The translations under genes and the position numbers were made by a program. This document shows, in pieces, positions 52,717 through 60,945 of a stretch of DNA of 64,000 nucleotides. The stretch comes from Rhizobium sp. N324 (GTDB taxonomy: Bacteria; Pseudomonadota; Alphaproteobacteria; Rhizobiales; Rhizobiaceae), in assembly GCF_001664485.1 (NCBI RefSeq), contig NZ_CP013630.1, positions 1,987,001-2,051,000 on the forward strand. The letters are read 5' to 3'. The notes under the pieces are model-generated. The model saw only the letters and a program-made list of their open reading frames with translations, did not search any database and was not told the origin of the DNA. Positions within the stretch are counted from its first letter, which is position 1. Each line of letters begins with the position of its first letter.

Positions 52717-54253
52717 CCAGTTCTCGGACTGGCGCTGGCGGCTGAACAACCTTTACTGGATCACGGACAAGGAAGGCAAAAGGGTCCGGTTCGAAATGAA
52801 CTGGGCCCAGATGACCTTCTTCGAGCAGATGCATTATCTGAACGTGCTGCTAAAGGCCCGCCAGCTCGGCCTGACGACGTTCATTCAGATCTTCATGCTC
52901 GATGCCTGTGTGTTCAATCGGGATATCCGCGCCGGCACCATCGCGCACACGCTCGGCGACGCCCAGACCATATTCAGGGACAAGGTCAAATACCCGTACG
53001 ACAATCTGCCCGAAGCTATTCGCGATGCGGTCCCGATCCAGAGGGACAATCAGACGGAACTACTGCTTGGGAATAACTCGAGCATCCGCGTCGGCACGTC
53101 GCTCCGATCGGGCACGCTGCAGTACCTCCATATCTCGGAATATGGCAAGCTCTGCGCGAAGTATCCGGAGAAGGCGAGGGAGGTCAGAACCGGCGCGCTT
53201 AACACGGTGCAGGCCGGGCAGCTCGTGTTCATCGAAAGCACCGCCGAGGGGCAAGAGGGGCATTTCTACAATCTCTGCGAAGACGCCCAGGTCAAGCATC
53301 GCCAGGCATCAGCGCTGACACCACTGGATTTCAAGTTCCATTTTTTCCCGTGGTGGAAAGAGCCGCAATATTCGATTGATCCGGCCGGTGTCATCATCAC
53401 CGACGCTTTCGCCAAGTATTTTGGAGGTCTCGCAGATCAGGGGATCGATCTGACGGACGGGCAAAAGGCCTGGTACGTGAAGAAGGCTGAGACGCAGCTC
53501 GGCGACATGAAGCGGGAATACCCGTCGTCGCCGGCGGAAGCATTCGAAGCCAGCGTCGAGGGTGCTTATTATGCCGACCAGATGGCGGTTGCCGACGCTG
53601 AGGAGCGTATAGGCATCTACCCGCATGTGGCCGGTTATCCAGTCCACACCATCTCTGACATCGGCATGGATGACACCAACAGCGTCTGGCTGTTCCAGGT
53701 GCTTCCGAGCCGGGTGCGGATGATCGGCTACTTCGAGCACACCGGCACCGGCATGGACGGCATGCTGGACGAACTGGAGCGCCGCGCCAAAGAGCACGGC
53801 TATGTCTACGGCGTGCACAACATGCCGCACGACATCCGTGTCAGGGAGTGGACGCGCGGCGGCATGACGCGCATCGAGGTGATGCTCGTCGAGGTCAAGG
53901 CTCGAAACCTCGGTACCGTCCGGAAGGTGGAGCGGGCTTATGTCCATGACCGCATCAACGGCACGCGGCGCATTCTGGCAAAGATCGAATTCGACCAGGC
54001 CGGCTGCGCGCAGGGCATCAAATGCCTGCGGAATTACCGGAAGGAATGGGACGAGGATCTGAGCGTCTTCCGTGACGAGCCGCTGCACAACTGGGCATCG
54101 CACGGCGCCGACGCTTTCGGCGGCCTCGCTATCATCTTCACGGGCCTGGCGGCCGAACCATTGAAGCCGGAACCGAAGCCGCTGCCGACGTTCCAGACCA
54201 TGACGTTCAACGATTTCGTCAACTCCACACCGACCTATAGCGAGCACGTTTGA
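52682..54253 (+). CDS. terminase large subunit
   Basis: The ATPase and nuclease that drives and cuts DNA during packaging; 523 residues. The Walker A variant is LLKARQLGLTTF near residue 60 and the Walker B region is YLHISEYGK near 150, with the coupling motif VFIESTAEG after it. The RNase H-like nuclease domain begins at about residue 320 (TISDIGMDDTNSVWLFQV), with HNWASHGADAFG carrying a later acidic residue. Start at 52682 within the small subunit gene; ends at the portal start (TGATG). Confidence 0.92.
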   Translation: MAKPADFQTAVDQFSDWRWRLNNLYWITDKEGKRVRFEMNWAQMTFFEQMHYLNVLLKARQLGLTTFIQIFMLDACVFNRDIRAGTIAHTLGDAQTIFRDKVKYPYDNLPEAIRDAVPIQRDNQTELLLGNNSSIRVGTSLRSGTLQYLHISEYGKLCAKYPEKAREVRTGALNTVQAGQLVFIESTAEGQEGHFYNLCEDAQVKHRQASALTPLDFKFHFFPWWKEPQYSIDPAGVIITDAFAKYFGGLADQGIDLTDGQKAWYVKKAETQLGDMKREYPSSPAEAFEASVEGAYYADQMAVADAEERIGIYPHVAGYPVHTISDIGMDDTNSVWLFQVLPSRVRMIGYFEHTGTGMDGMLDELERRAKEHGYVYGVHNMPHDIRVREWTRGGMTRIEVMLVEVKARNLGTVRKVERAYVHDRINGTRRILAKIEFDQAGCAQGIKCLRNYRKEWDEDLSVFRDEPLHNWASHGADAFGGLAIIFTGLAAEPLKPEPKPLPTFQTMTFNDFVNSTPTYSEHV

Positions 54254-56364
54254 TGGATGACGAAGCCACCACATTGCCGGCGGGTGATCAGTACGACCTG
54301 GCTAAAGTCGGCGCGCACTGGCAGCAGGAGATCGAGCGGGCGCAGCGCTATTTCAAGTCATGGTTGGATCGCTGCACCAAGATCGAGAAGATTTATCTGC
54401 AGCAGCAGGCAGACCAGACGAGCGCAGCTAAGCGTCGTTTCCCGATGCTGTGGGCGAACACCTCGGTTCTTCAGCCGGCGGTCTATGCCCGTGTTCCTCA
54501 GCCCGTCGTCGAACGTCGCTTCAAGGACTCGCAGCCGGTCGCGCGCATGGCGTCGGAACTGGTCGAGCGCAATCTTGCGTTCACTGCCGATGACGCCGAT
54601 CTTGATTCGGTCATGCGGGCGGTTCGGGATGACTTCCTGCTCTGCGCCCGTGGCACGGTCTGGCTCCGGTATGAAGCGGACTTCGAGCCGATCGACATGG
54701 GCGTCGAGCCGTCGGACGCCGCCGGGGGTGATCTGAACGGCGGCATGGGCCAGGACGGTGCGGCCGCACTGGAGCAGATCACCGACGAACGCGTCTGCAT
54801 GGATTACGTGCACTGGTCGGACTTCCTGCATTCGCCGGCTCGGCGGTGGCAAGACGTAACGTGGGTGGCGCGTCGCGTGCCCATGACCGACGATGAATTC
54901 GACAAGCGCTTTCCTGAGGGGCGTGCAAGCCTCGCTGCCAATGGCGCCGGATCGAACCACGGCACAAACCAGACGGAACGCGCTCAGGATGAGGGGAAGA
55001 CCTACGTCTGGGAAATCTGGTGCAAGACGGAAGACTACACCGTCTGGATCGCGGAAGGCTCGCCCGTCGCTCTTGAGGTATCGGAACCGCCGCTGAAACT
55101 GACGCGCTTCTTCCCGTGCCCACGGCCGGCATTCGGAACGCTGTCGACCGGCTCGCTGATCCCGGTCCCGGATTACGTCTACTATCAGGGCCAATGCGAC
55201 GAAATCGACCTTCTGACGAAGCGCATCAACAAGCTGACGGATCAGCTGCGGTTGAAGGTGTTCTATCCATCGGGTGACGGTTCGGTGTCGCCAGCAATCG
55301 AAAAGGCGATGAGGCCGGAAAACGATACCGTCATGGTTCCCATCCCGGAATGGGCGGCCTTCACCGATAAGGGCGGCTCCAACGCTATCGTGACGCTGCC
55401 GATCGATCAGGTGCAGAAGGTGATCGTCGCCTGCATCGAAGTGCGGAAGCAACTGATTGAGGATGTCTACCAGATCACCGGTATCAGCGACATCGTGCGC
55501 GGCGATACTCAGGCTTCGGAGACAGCCACGGCCCAGCGCATCAAGAGCCAGTGGGGATCTATCCGCATCCGCGACCGCCAGGCGGAACTGGCACGGTTTG
55601 CCCGTGATATAGTGGCTCTGGCCGGCGAGATCATCTGTGATCAGTTCCAGCCGGAAACGCTGATGCTGGTCAGCGGTATTCAGCTCCCGACGGCGGCGCA
55701 AAAGCAGCAGTTCCAGATGCAGCTGCAACAGCAGCAGATGATGGCACAGCAGACCGCGGCCCGCGCCCAGCAGATGGGCCAGCCCGCACCGCCGCCGCAA
55801 CCGCCTCAGGTTCCTCCTGAAGTCCAGCAGATGATGCAGCAGCCGACAATCGACGAGGTCGTGCAGTTGCTTCGGAATGACAGCGTGCGCGGCTTCCGGA
55901 TCGACATCGAGACGGATTCGACGATCGAGCCCGACGAGGACGCCGAGAAACAGCGCCGCATGGAATTCGTGCAGATGATCGGCGGCTTCATGCAGCAGGC
56001 CGGCGCCATCGCCCAGCAGACGCCGATGCTCGTCCCTGTCATGGTCGAGACACTGCTGTTTGCCGCCCGCGGCTTCAGGGCAGGGCGCCAGCTGGAGAAC
56101 ACCCTCGAGCAGGTCGGGGCGCAGCTTTCGCAGGCTGCGACCGCTCCCAAGCCGCCGCCGGAGCTCACGCCTGAACAAATGCTTGATTTCAAAACGGCCC
56201 AGGTAAAGGCCGGCGCTGAACAGCAGAAAGCCCAGTTGGGAGTCGCACAGGCGCAGATCGAGCATCGCACCACGGTTGAGCAGGCGCGCAGCGACATGGC
56301 CGCACAGGCGATGCAGCAATTCCAGGCGCAGCAGCAGATGCCGCGGGTGCCTGCTTATCAGTAA
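54253..56364 (+). CDS. portal protein, P22-like
   Basis: A 703-residue protein of portal size for P22-like podoviruses. The N-terminal part contains AKVGAHWQQEIERAQRYFKS, LWANTSVLQPAVYARVPQP and RDDFLLCARGTVWLRY. Residues 470-705 are rich in Gln, with a long coiled-coil-like barrel segment (LMLVSGIQLPTAAQKQQFQM, GAEQQKAQLGVAQAQIEHRT). The ATG at 54253 overlaps the terminase stop. A portal of this length with a long C-terminal barrel is the P22 type. Confidence 0.88.
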   Translation: MDDEATTLPAGDQYDLAKVGAHWQQEIERAQRYFKSWLDRCTKIEKIYLQQQADQTSAAKRRFPMLWANTSVLQPAVYARVPQPVVERRFKDSQPVARMASELVERNLAFTADDADLDSVMRAVRDDFLLCARGTVWLRYEADFEPIDMGVEPSDAAGGDLNGGMGQDGAAALEQITDERVCMDYVHWSDFLHSPARRWQDVTWVARRVPMTDDEFDKRFPEGRASLAANGAGSNHGTNQTERAQDEGKTYVWEIWCKTEDYTVWIAEGSPVALEVSEPPLKLTRFFPCPRPAFGTLSTGSLIPVPDYVYYQGQCDEIDLLTKRINKLTDQLRLKVFYPSGDGSVSPAIEKAMRPENDTVMVPIPEWAAFTDKGGSNAIVTLPIDQVQKVIVACIEVRKQLIEDVYQITGISDIVRGDTQASETATAQRIKSQWGSIRIRDRQAELARFARDIVALAGEIICDQFQPETLMLVSGIQLPTAAQKQQFQMQLQQQQMMAQQTAARAQQMGQPAPPPQPPQVPPEVQQMMQQPTIDEVVQLLRNDSVRGFRIDIETDSTIEPDEDAEKQRRMEFVQMIGGFMQQAGAIAQQTPMLVPVMVETLLFAARGFRAGRQLENTLEQVGAQLSQAATAPKPPPELTPEQMLDFKTAQVKAGAEQQKAQLGVAQAQIEHRTTVEQARSDMAAQAMQQFQAQQQMPRVPAYQ

Positions 56365-56377
56365 ACGAGGAAGAACC

Positions 56378-56689
56378 ATGAGAGAGCGCTTTTGCCGTGT
56401 CTGCTCGGGCTGGCACGAACTCGATAAGTGGCCGCACGACTGCATGCCCGTTAGGAGCCAGGCGCAATCGGATCTGCCGGCGCCGCACTTCGTCAGCGAC
56501 AACATCGATATCCAGTCGATGCACGACGGGCAGCATTACACCTCGAAGGCCAGGCTGCGCTCCGCCTACCGGGCGGCGGGCGTCGTCGAGATCGGTAACG
56601 AAAAGCCGCAGCCGATCGAGAAGCCGAAGACGGATCGAATGGCGATCCGGAATGAACTGCGGCGGGTCCACGCCGAATACAACGCCTGA
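56378..56689 (+). CDS. small phage protein with zinc-ribbon-like cysteines
   Basis: A 103-residue protein beginning MRERFCRVCSGWHELDKWPH and containing C-x2-C...H-x-C spacing in the first 22 residues, compatible with a small zinc site. The C-terminal half (RLRSAYRAAGVVEIGNEKPQ) is helical and basic. The ATG follows GAGGAAG. Similar proteins commonly lie between portal and scaffold in these phages; function unknown. Confidence 0.75.
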   Translation: MRERFCRVCSGWHELDKWPHDCMPVRSQAQSDLPAPHFVSDNIDIQSMHDGQHYTSKARLRSAYRAAGVVEIGNEKPQPIEKPKTDRMAIRNELRRVHAEYNA

Positions 56690-56724
56690 ACGGGCATCAA
56701 TCCCCGAAATAGGAAACTCCAAAC

Positions 56725-57795
56725 ATGCAAGATTTGATCGACGAGGCCGGCAACGGCAGCGAAGACCTCGGCACGTCCAACGACAAGCCGGTAAGCATCC
56801 GCGATAGCCTCAGGGCCGCGATCGACAGTGCTGATGGTAACGTTTCGGCGTCCGGCAGCACGGATCGACAGCGCGACGAACACGGCCGCTTTGCCCCGAA
56901 GGAGGCAGACAAGGGAACCCCGGCCGCAGCGGCAGTACCGAAGCCTGTTGACGCACCAGCAGCAGCCAATGCCGCCACAGCAGCCCCACAGACGCCAGCC
57001 GTGGCGCCCGAACAGCAGCCGGCGGCAACAACGCACCGTGTGCCACCTGGCTGGTCGGCTGAGGCAAAGGCCCAGTTCGGGACTCTGCCGCCCGAAGTTC
57101 AGGCCGCCGTCGCCAAGCGCGAACAGGAGGTCGATAACGGCTTCCGTGTCTTGCAGGACTACAAGGGTCTCGAAGAATTCACGCCGATCGTAAGGCAGGC
57201 GGGCACGACGCACGCCGATGTCATGCGCAAGGCGATCGACTGGGAAACGTCGCTCCAGCGCGATCCCGTCAATACTGTCATCCACGTCGCCAGGCTGGCC
57301 GGGGTCAATCTCTCCGCGCTGGTCAATGGTCAGACAGACCAGATCCTGCAGCGCCAGCCGCAGCAGGCACAGCCACAGCCGCGCCCTCAGCCCGTCAATG
57401 TCGAGGCCACGGTTGAACACGTTCTTCGGAAGCGAGACACTGAAACTCAGGTCAGCGCCTTCATTTCCGACCCGGCAAACGCGCATGCCGAAGCCGTCCT
57501 TGACGACATGGTCACCCTCATCAGAACGGGGCGAGCAGCAAACCTCAAGGATGCCTACGACACCGCATGCTGGATGCGTCCGGACATTCGCCAGCAGTTG
57601 ATCAGCCAGACTGCACAGCCGGCGCCCGATCCGAACGCTCAGAGAGCCGCCGCGGCCGATCAAGCCCGCAAGGCATCTCGCTCCATTTCTGGCTCATCTG
57701 CGCCCGGGCCTTCCCGAGACGCAACAGCGGGCCAATCCACCTCCATCCGTGAATCGCTTCGCACCGCATTGCACGCTGCGCGCGGTCAGGTTTGA
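56725..57795 (+). CDS. capsid scaffolding protein
   Basis: A 356-residue low-complexity protein rich in Ala, Gln and Pro, placed just before the capsid gene, as P22-like scaffolds are. The core (about residues 105-200) has VPPGWSAEAKAQFGTLPPEV and AIDWETSLQRDPVNTVIHVA, a pattern common in such scaffolds. N- and C-termini carry related elements, SIRDSLRAAIDSADGNV (24-40) and SIRESLRTALHAARGQV (340-356). It should leave the capsid after assembly; no protease is seen. Confidence 0.8.
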   Translation: MQDLIDEAGNGSEDLGTSNDKPVSIRDSLRAAIDSADGNVSASGSTDRQRDEHGRFAPKEADKGTPAAAAVPKPVDAPAAANAATAAPQTPAVAPEQQPAATTHRVPPGWSAEAKAQFGTLPPEVQAAVAKREQEVDNGFRVLQDYKGLEEFTPIVRQAGTTHADVMRKAIDWETSLQRDPVNTVIHVARLAGVNLSALVNGQTDQILQRQPQQAQPQPRPQPVNVEATVEHVLRKRDTETQVSAFISDPANAHAEAVLDDMVTLIRTGRAANLKDAYDTACWMRPDIRQQLISQTAQPAPDPNAQRAAAADQARKASRSISGSSAPGPSRDATAGQSTSIRESLRTALHAARGQV

Positions 57796-57811
57796 TCAAA
57801 GGAATTGATCC

Positions 57812-58786
57812 ATGGCAGTTTCGCCGAATCTCTCTGAAATCGTGACGACTACCCTGCGGAACCGCAGCGGTACCGTCGCCGACGACGTGACGAAGAACAA
57901 CGGTCTTCTCTCTCGTCTCAACGCCCGTGGTCGCAAGAAGCCTGTTTCTGGCGGCCGCACCATCGTTCAGGAACTGCAGTACCAGGAGAACAGCACCTTC
58001 AAGCGCTACTCCGGCTATGAAATCCTGAACGTTCAGCCGTCGGACGTCATCACCGCTGCCGAATACGACCTCAAGCAGGCCGCAACTGCAGTCTCGATGT
58101 CCGGCCTGGAACAGCTTCAGAACTCTGGTGAAGAAGCCGTCCTCGATCTGCTCGAGCAGCGCATCGAGAATGCCGAAACCACGCTGAAGAACAACATCGC
58201 CCTCGACTGCTATTCCGATGGCACGGCCGATGGCGGGCGACAGATTGGTGGCCTGCAGTTGCTGATCTCGACCTCGCCCACCTCGGGCACCGTCGGCGGC
58301 ATCAACCGCGGCACGTGGGGCTTCTGGCGTAACCAGAAGTTTTCCGCGACAGCCGACGGCGGGGCGGCGGCAGCGACCGGCAACATCCAGTCCTATATGA
58401 ACCGGCTCTACATGAGCTGCGTTCGTGGCCCGGATGCTCCGGACCTGGTCGTGGCGGATAACAACTACTTCCGCCTCTACTGGGAGTCGTTGCAGGCGAT
58501 CCAGCGCATCACCTCGGCCGACAAGGGCATGGCCGGCTTCCAGTCCCTCCAATACATGGGCGCCGACGTCATCTTCGACGGCGGCTTTGGTGGCGGTGCT
58601 CCGCTCAACCAGATGTTCTTCCTGAACACCAAGTACCTGTTCTACCGCCCGCATCGCGACCGCGACATGGCTCCGATCGGCGACGAGCGGATGAACACCA
58701 ACCAGGATGCTTTCGTGCAGCTTCTCGGCTTCGCGGGCAACCTCACCATGAACAACGCCTTCCTTCAGGGCGTCCTGTTCGCCTGA
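57812..58786 (+). CDS. major capsid protein
   Basis: A 324-residue protein directly after the scaffold. It opens MAVSPNLSEIVTTTLRNRSG and has ENSTFKRYSGYEILNV, DVITAAEYDLKQAATAVSMS, a helical spine (EEAVLDLLEQRIENAETTLK) and PDLVVADNNYFRLYWESLQ near residue 210, a type seen in HK97-fold capsids of podoviruses. Location and size are the main evidence. It ends 22 bp before the decoration-like gene, consistent with high co-expression. Confidence 0.85.
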   Translation: MAVSPNLSEIVTTTLRNRSGTVADDVTKNNGLLSRLNARGRKKPVSGGRTIVQELQYQENSTFKRYSGYEILNVQPSDVITAAEYDLKQAATAVSMSGLEQLQNSGEEAVLDLLEQRIENAETTLKNNIALDCYSDGTADGGRQIGGLQLLISTSPTSGTVGGINRGTWGFWRNQKFSATADGGAAAATGNIQSYMNRLYMSCVRGPDAPDLVVADNNYFRLYWESLQAIQRITSADKGMAGFQSLQYMGADVIFDGGFGGGAPLNQMFFLNTKYLFYRPHRDRDMAPIGDERMNTNQDAFVQLLGFAGNLTMNNAFLQGVLFA

Positions 58787-58807
58787 TCGTCACGAGGAGA
58801 AGCAAAC

Positions 58808-59593
58808 ATGTCGATCGCAACCTCCCAGACCGATCGTCTTGGCGCGAATCCGTTCGTCGTCGACGGTCCTTTTGTCCCTGGCTCCGGCGTTCCGGCGCCG
58901 CAGTTCGCCCTCGGCTCCATTGCCGGCGGCGACCGTGAATCCGAATGGGTCTATTGTCAGCTGGTGCTGGCCTCGCAGACGACCCTTCAGCCTGGTCAAT
59001 GGTTCCAGTGGACCAGGGACTATGTCGCATCGCTCCTGACCACGGCCGCCGCCGTCGTCGGCCAGCGTTGCGGCGTTTTCGCCGGTGCCGCTCAGCCGCC
59101 GACCATCACTGGCGGCCCGATCGGGACCATCACGCTTGCAGCCGGTACCTATTACCTCTGGCTACAGCGCAATGGTCAGGCGCCGTCCGTGGTGGCGACC
59201 GCAACGGCGGCTCTCGTCGTTGCCGAAACCACGACCACGGCGGGCCAGGCCAGCGCCCCGGCATCCGCCACGGCAACCACCAAGGCCATCGCAAACGTCA
59301 ACTTTGCGGCTGCCAACCAGACGTTCACCGCCACGACTGTCAACGGCTCGAACCTGCTGACGGCTCTTGCCAGCCTCAGTGCGACTTCCGGTCCGTTCAT
59401 CGGCGCGGCTGTCGCGGGCACGGGTATCCCGGGTGGCGCGACCATCACGGGCATCACCTACAGCCCGAACGGCGTCATCCAGAGCATCACGCTCTCGGCC
59501 AACGCCACCGCGAATGGAACCGGCATCACCATCACGGCAACGGGCGTGCTCGAAGCCACGCTGATGCGGCCGTTCCTGTCGAAGGTGAACTAA
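58808..59593 (+). CDS. capsid decoration-like beta-rich protein
   Basis: A 261-residue protein. The N-terminal 110 residues contain FVVDGPFVPGSGVPAPQFAL and ESEWVYCQLVLASQTTLQPG, with a fold resembling capsid-stabilising proteins. The C-terminal half is a Thr/Ala/Gly-rich beta region (TATTVNGSNLLTALASLSAT, FIGAAVAGTGIPGGATITGI), of the kind seen in surface-exposed phage domains. Position after the capsid supports a decoration role; the family is uncertain. Confidence 0.7.
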   Translation: MSIATSQTDRLGANPFVVDGPFVPGSGVPAPQFALGSIAGGDRESEWVYCQLVLASQTTLQPGQWFQWTRDYVASLLTTAAAVVGQRCGVFAGAAQPPTITGGPIGTITLAAGTYYLWLQRNGQAPSVVATATAALVVAETTTTAGQASAPASATATTKAIANVNFAAANQTFTATTVNGSNLLTALASLSATSGPFIGAAVAGTGIPGGATITGITYSPNGVIQSITLSANATANGTGITITATGVLEATLMRPFLSKVN

Positions 59594-59605
59594 CCAGATC
59601 GATCG

Positions 59606-59631
59606 ACGGGCGCTTCGGCGCCCGTTTCCCT
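59606..59631 (+). terminator. Terminator or attenuator after the capsid block
   Basis: A perfect 8-bp stem (59606-59613 with 59618-59625) with a stable TTCG tetraloop, followed by a pyrimidine-rich run (TTTCCCTTT), between the decoration-like gene and the next gene. It would lower transcription of the downstream tail genes relative to the capsid. Confidence 0.6.
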
Positions 59632-59661
59632 TTCCCCGCCATCAACAGCGAGACAATCACC

Positions 59662-60231
59662 ATGGCCGACAACAACACCGGCATCTATGCGTCCTTCACC
59701 CTTGAACCGGTCGAGCAGCCTTTTCTGACGGAGAAGGAAGGGCGCCCGATTTTCAAGGATACCGAATTCCTCCGGATCTTCATTGCCGGCGACAAGCATA
59801 CCGAGGTCTACCGGGCCGCCACCGATCACGACAAGCAACGGTTCGCCGATGCCTATGAGCGCTTCAAGAAGGGCGCGGAAGCCCGTGAGCAGCTCGTGGG
59901 TACGCCGCTTACGCAGTGGCCGTATCTGAAGCCCAGCCAGATCAAAGAGCTTGAGGCGATCAACATCTACACGGTCGAGCAGCTGGGGGCGTTGTCCGAC
60001 ACGGCCAAACAGAAGCTCGGCATGGGCGCTCATGAACTCGTCGCGGCGGCCATCGCCTTCCTGACGACGGCAAAGGACGCGAGCGCTGCATCCTCGTTCG
60101 CCGCTGAGAACGAACGCATGAAGGGCGAGGTCCAACGCCTCGAGGCGCAGATCGCCGAGATGGGCGCCAAGTTCGAGGCCCTGGCAAAAGAGCAGGGCGG
60201 TGGCTCCGGCCGGCGCAGCGCAGCAGCCTAA
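59662..60231 (+). CDS. phage structural-region protein (189 aa)
   Basis: A 189-residue protein starting MADNNTGIYASFTLEPVEQP; acidic, mainly helical, with LTQWPYLKPSQIKELEAINI and a C-terminal coiled coil (ENERMKGEVQRLEAQIAEMG). The segment SQIKELEAINIYTVEQLGAL resembles a helix-hairpin-helix. It lies between capsid and gp4-like genes, where small assembly or completion proteins are found. Ribosome-binding site is weak. Function unknown. Confidence 0.7.
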   Translation: MADNNTGIYASFTLEPVEQPFLTEKEGRPIFKDTEFLRIFIAGDKHTEVYRAATDHDKQRFADAYERFKKGAEAREQLVGTPLTQWPYLKPSQIKELEAINIYTVEQLGALSDTAKQKLGMGAHELVAAAIAFLTTAKDASAASSFAAENERMKGEVQRLEAQIAEMGAKFEALAKEQGGGSGRRSAAA

Positions 60232-60246
60232 GACGGAGAAGCGCGC

Positions 60247-60945
60247 ATGTCGCTCCTGACCATCATCCAGAACGTATGCGCAGAAATCGACCTCGATCCG
60301 CCGACGGCCGTAATGTCATCGGCGGATCCGCAGATCATGCAGCTGCGCATCCTCTCCACCCGCGCCGGCCGCGACCTGATGCGCGAGCATGATTGGTCGG
60401 CGCTGATGGTGCAGCGACAGTTCACTGCGACCGGCGTCATCCCTGAGCCGGCAGAGCCGCCCTCCGACTGGAACCGGTTTCTTGACAACGCGACCATCTG
60501 GAATAATTCGCGCCTCTGGCAGCTGAATGGCCCCGTGGATGGGCAGACCTGGCAGCGCGAGACAATCCTCAACTCCAATCCGGTGCCGCAGCTCTGGCGC
60601 AGGATCAACGGCAAGCTCGCTATCTATCCGAACGTTGCCGGCGAGACCATGAGCTATGAATACGTTTCGGCGAACTGGGTGGCCGTCAACGGCGGCACGA
60701 CCTATGCCGCGACCTGGGCCAACGACACCGATATGGCGCGCTTCCCGGAAGAGCTGCTTGAGCTGTCGACCATCTGGCGCTGGAAGCGGGCGAAGGGCCT
60801 CGACTACGGCGAAGAGCTCGAAAACTTCGAGCGCGCCAAAGAGTCCGCCGTCGGTTCCGATCGCGCCGCTGCGCCAACCGATCTGTCTCTCCCGAACCGC
60901 GGGCAGGTTCCGGAGAACTATTGGCCGGGAACGATTAGCCTATGA
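60247..60945 (+). CDS. phage adaptor protein (P22 gp4-like)
   Basis: A 232-residue protein with the opening MSLLTIIQNVCAEIDLDPPT, ILSTRAGRDLMREHDWSALM and the beta segment QLWRRINGKLAIYPNVAGET, a pattern typical of podovirus head-completion adaptors such as P22 gp4. Its C-terminus PEELLELSTIWRWKRAKGLD is also characteristic. It should bind below the portal. The stop overlaps the next start by 4 bp. Confidence 0.8.
   Translation: MSLLTIIQNVCAEIDLDPPTAVMSSADPQIMQLRILSTRAGRDLMREHDWSALMVQRQFTATGVIPEPAEPPSDWNRFLDNATIWNNSRLWQLNGPVDGQTWQRETILNSNPVPQLWRRINGKLAIYPNVAGETMSYEYVSANWVAVNGGTTYAATWANDTDMARFPEELLELSTIWRWKRAKGLDYGEELENFERAKESAVGSDRAAAPTDLSLPNRGQVPENYWPGTISL

Noticed and set aside
54358..56505. 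Minus-strand frame of 715 aa opposite the portal gene
   Set aside because: Arg/Leu-rich shadow of the portal gene, which fits phage gene order and length.
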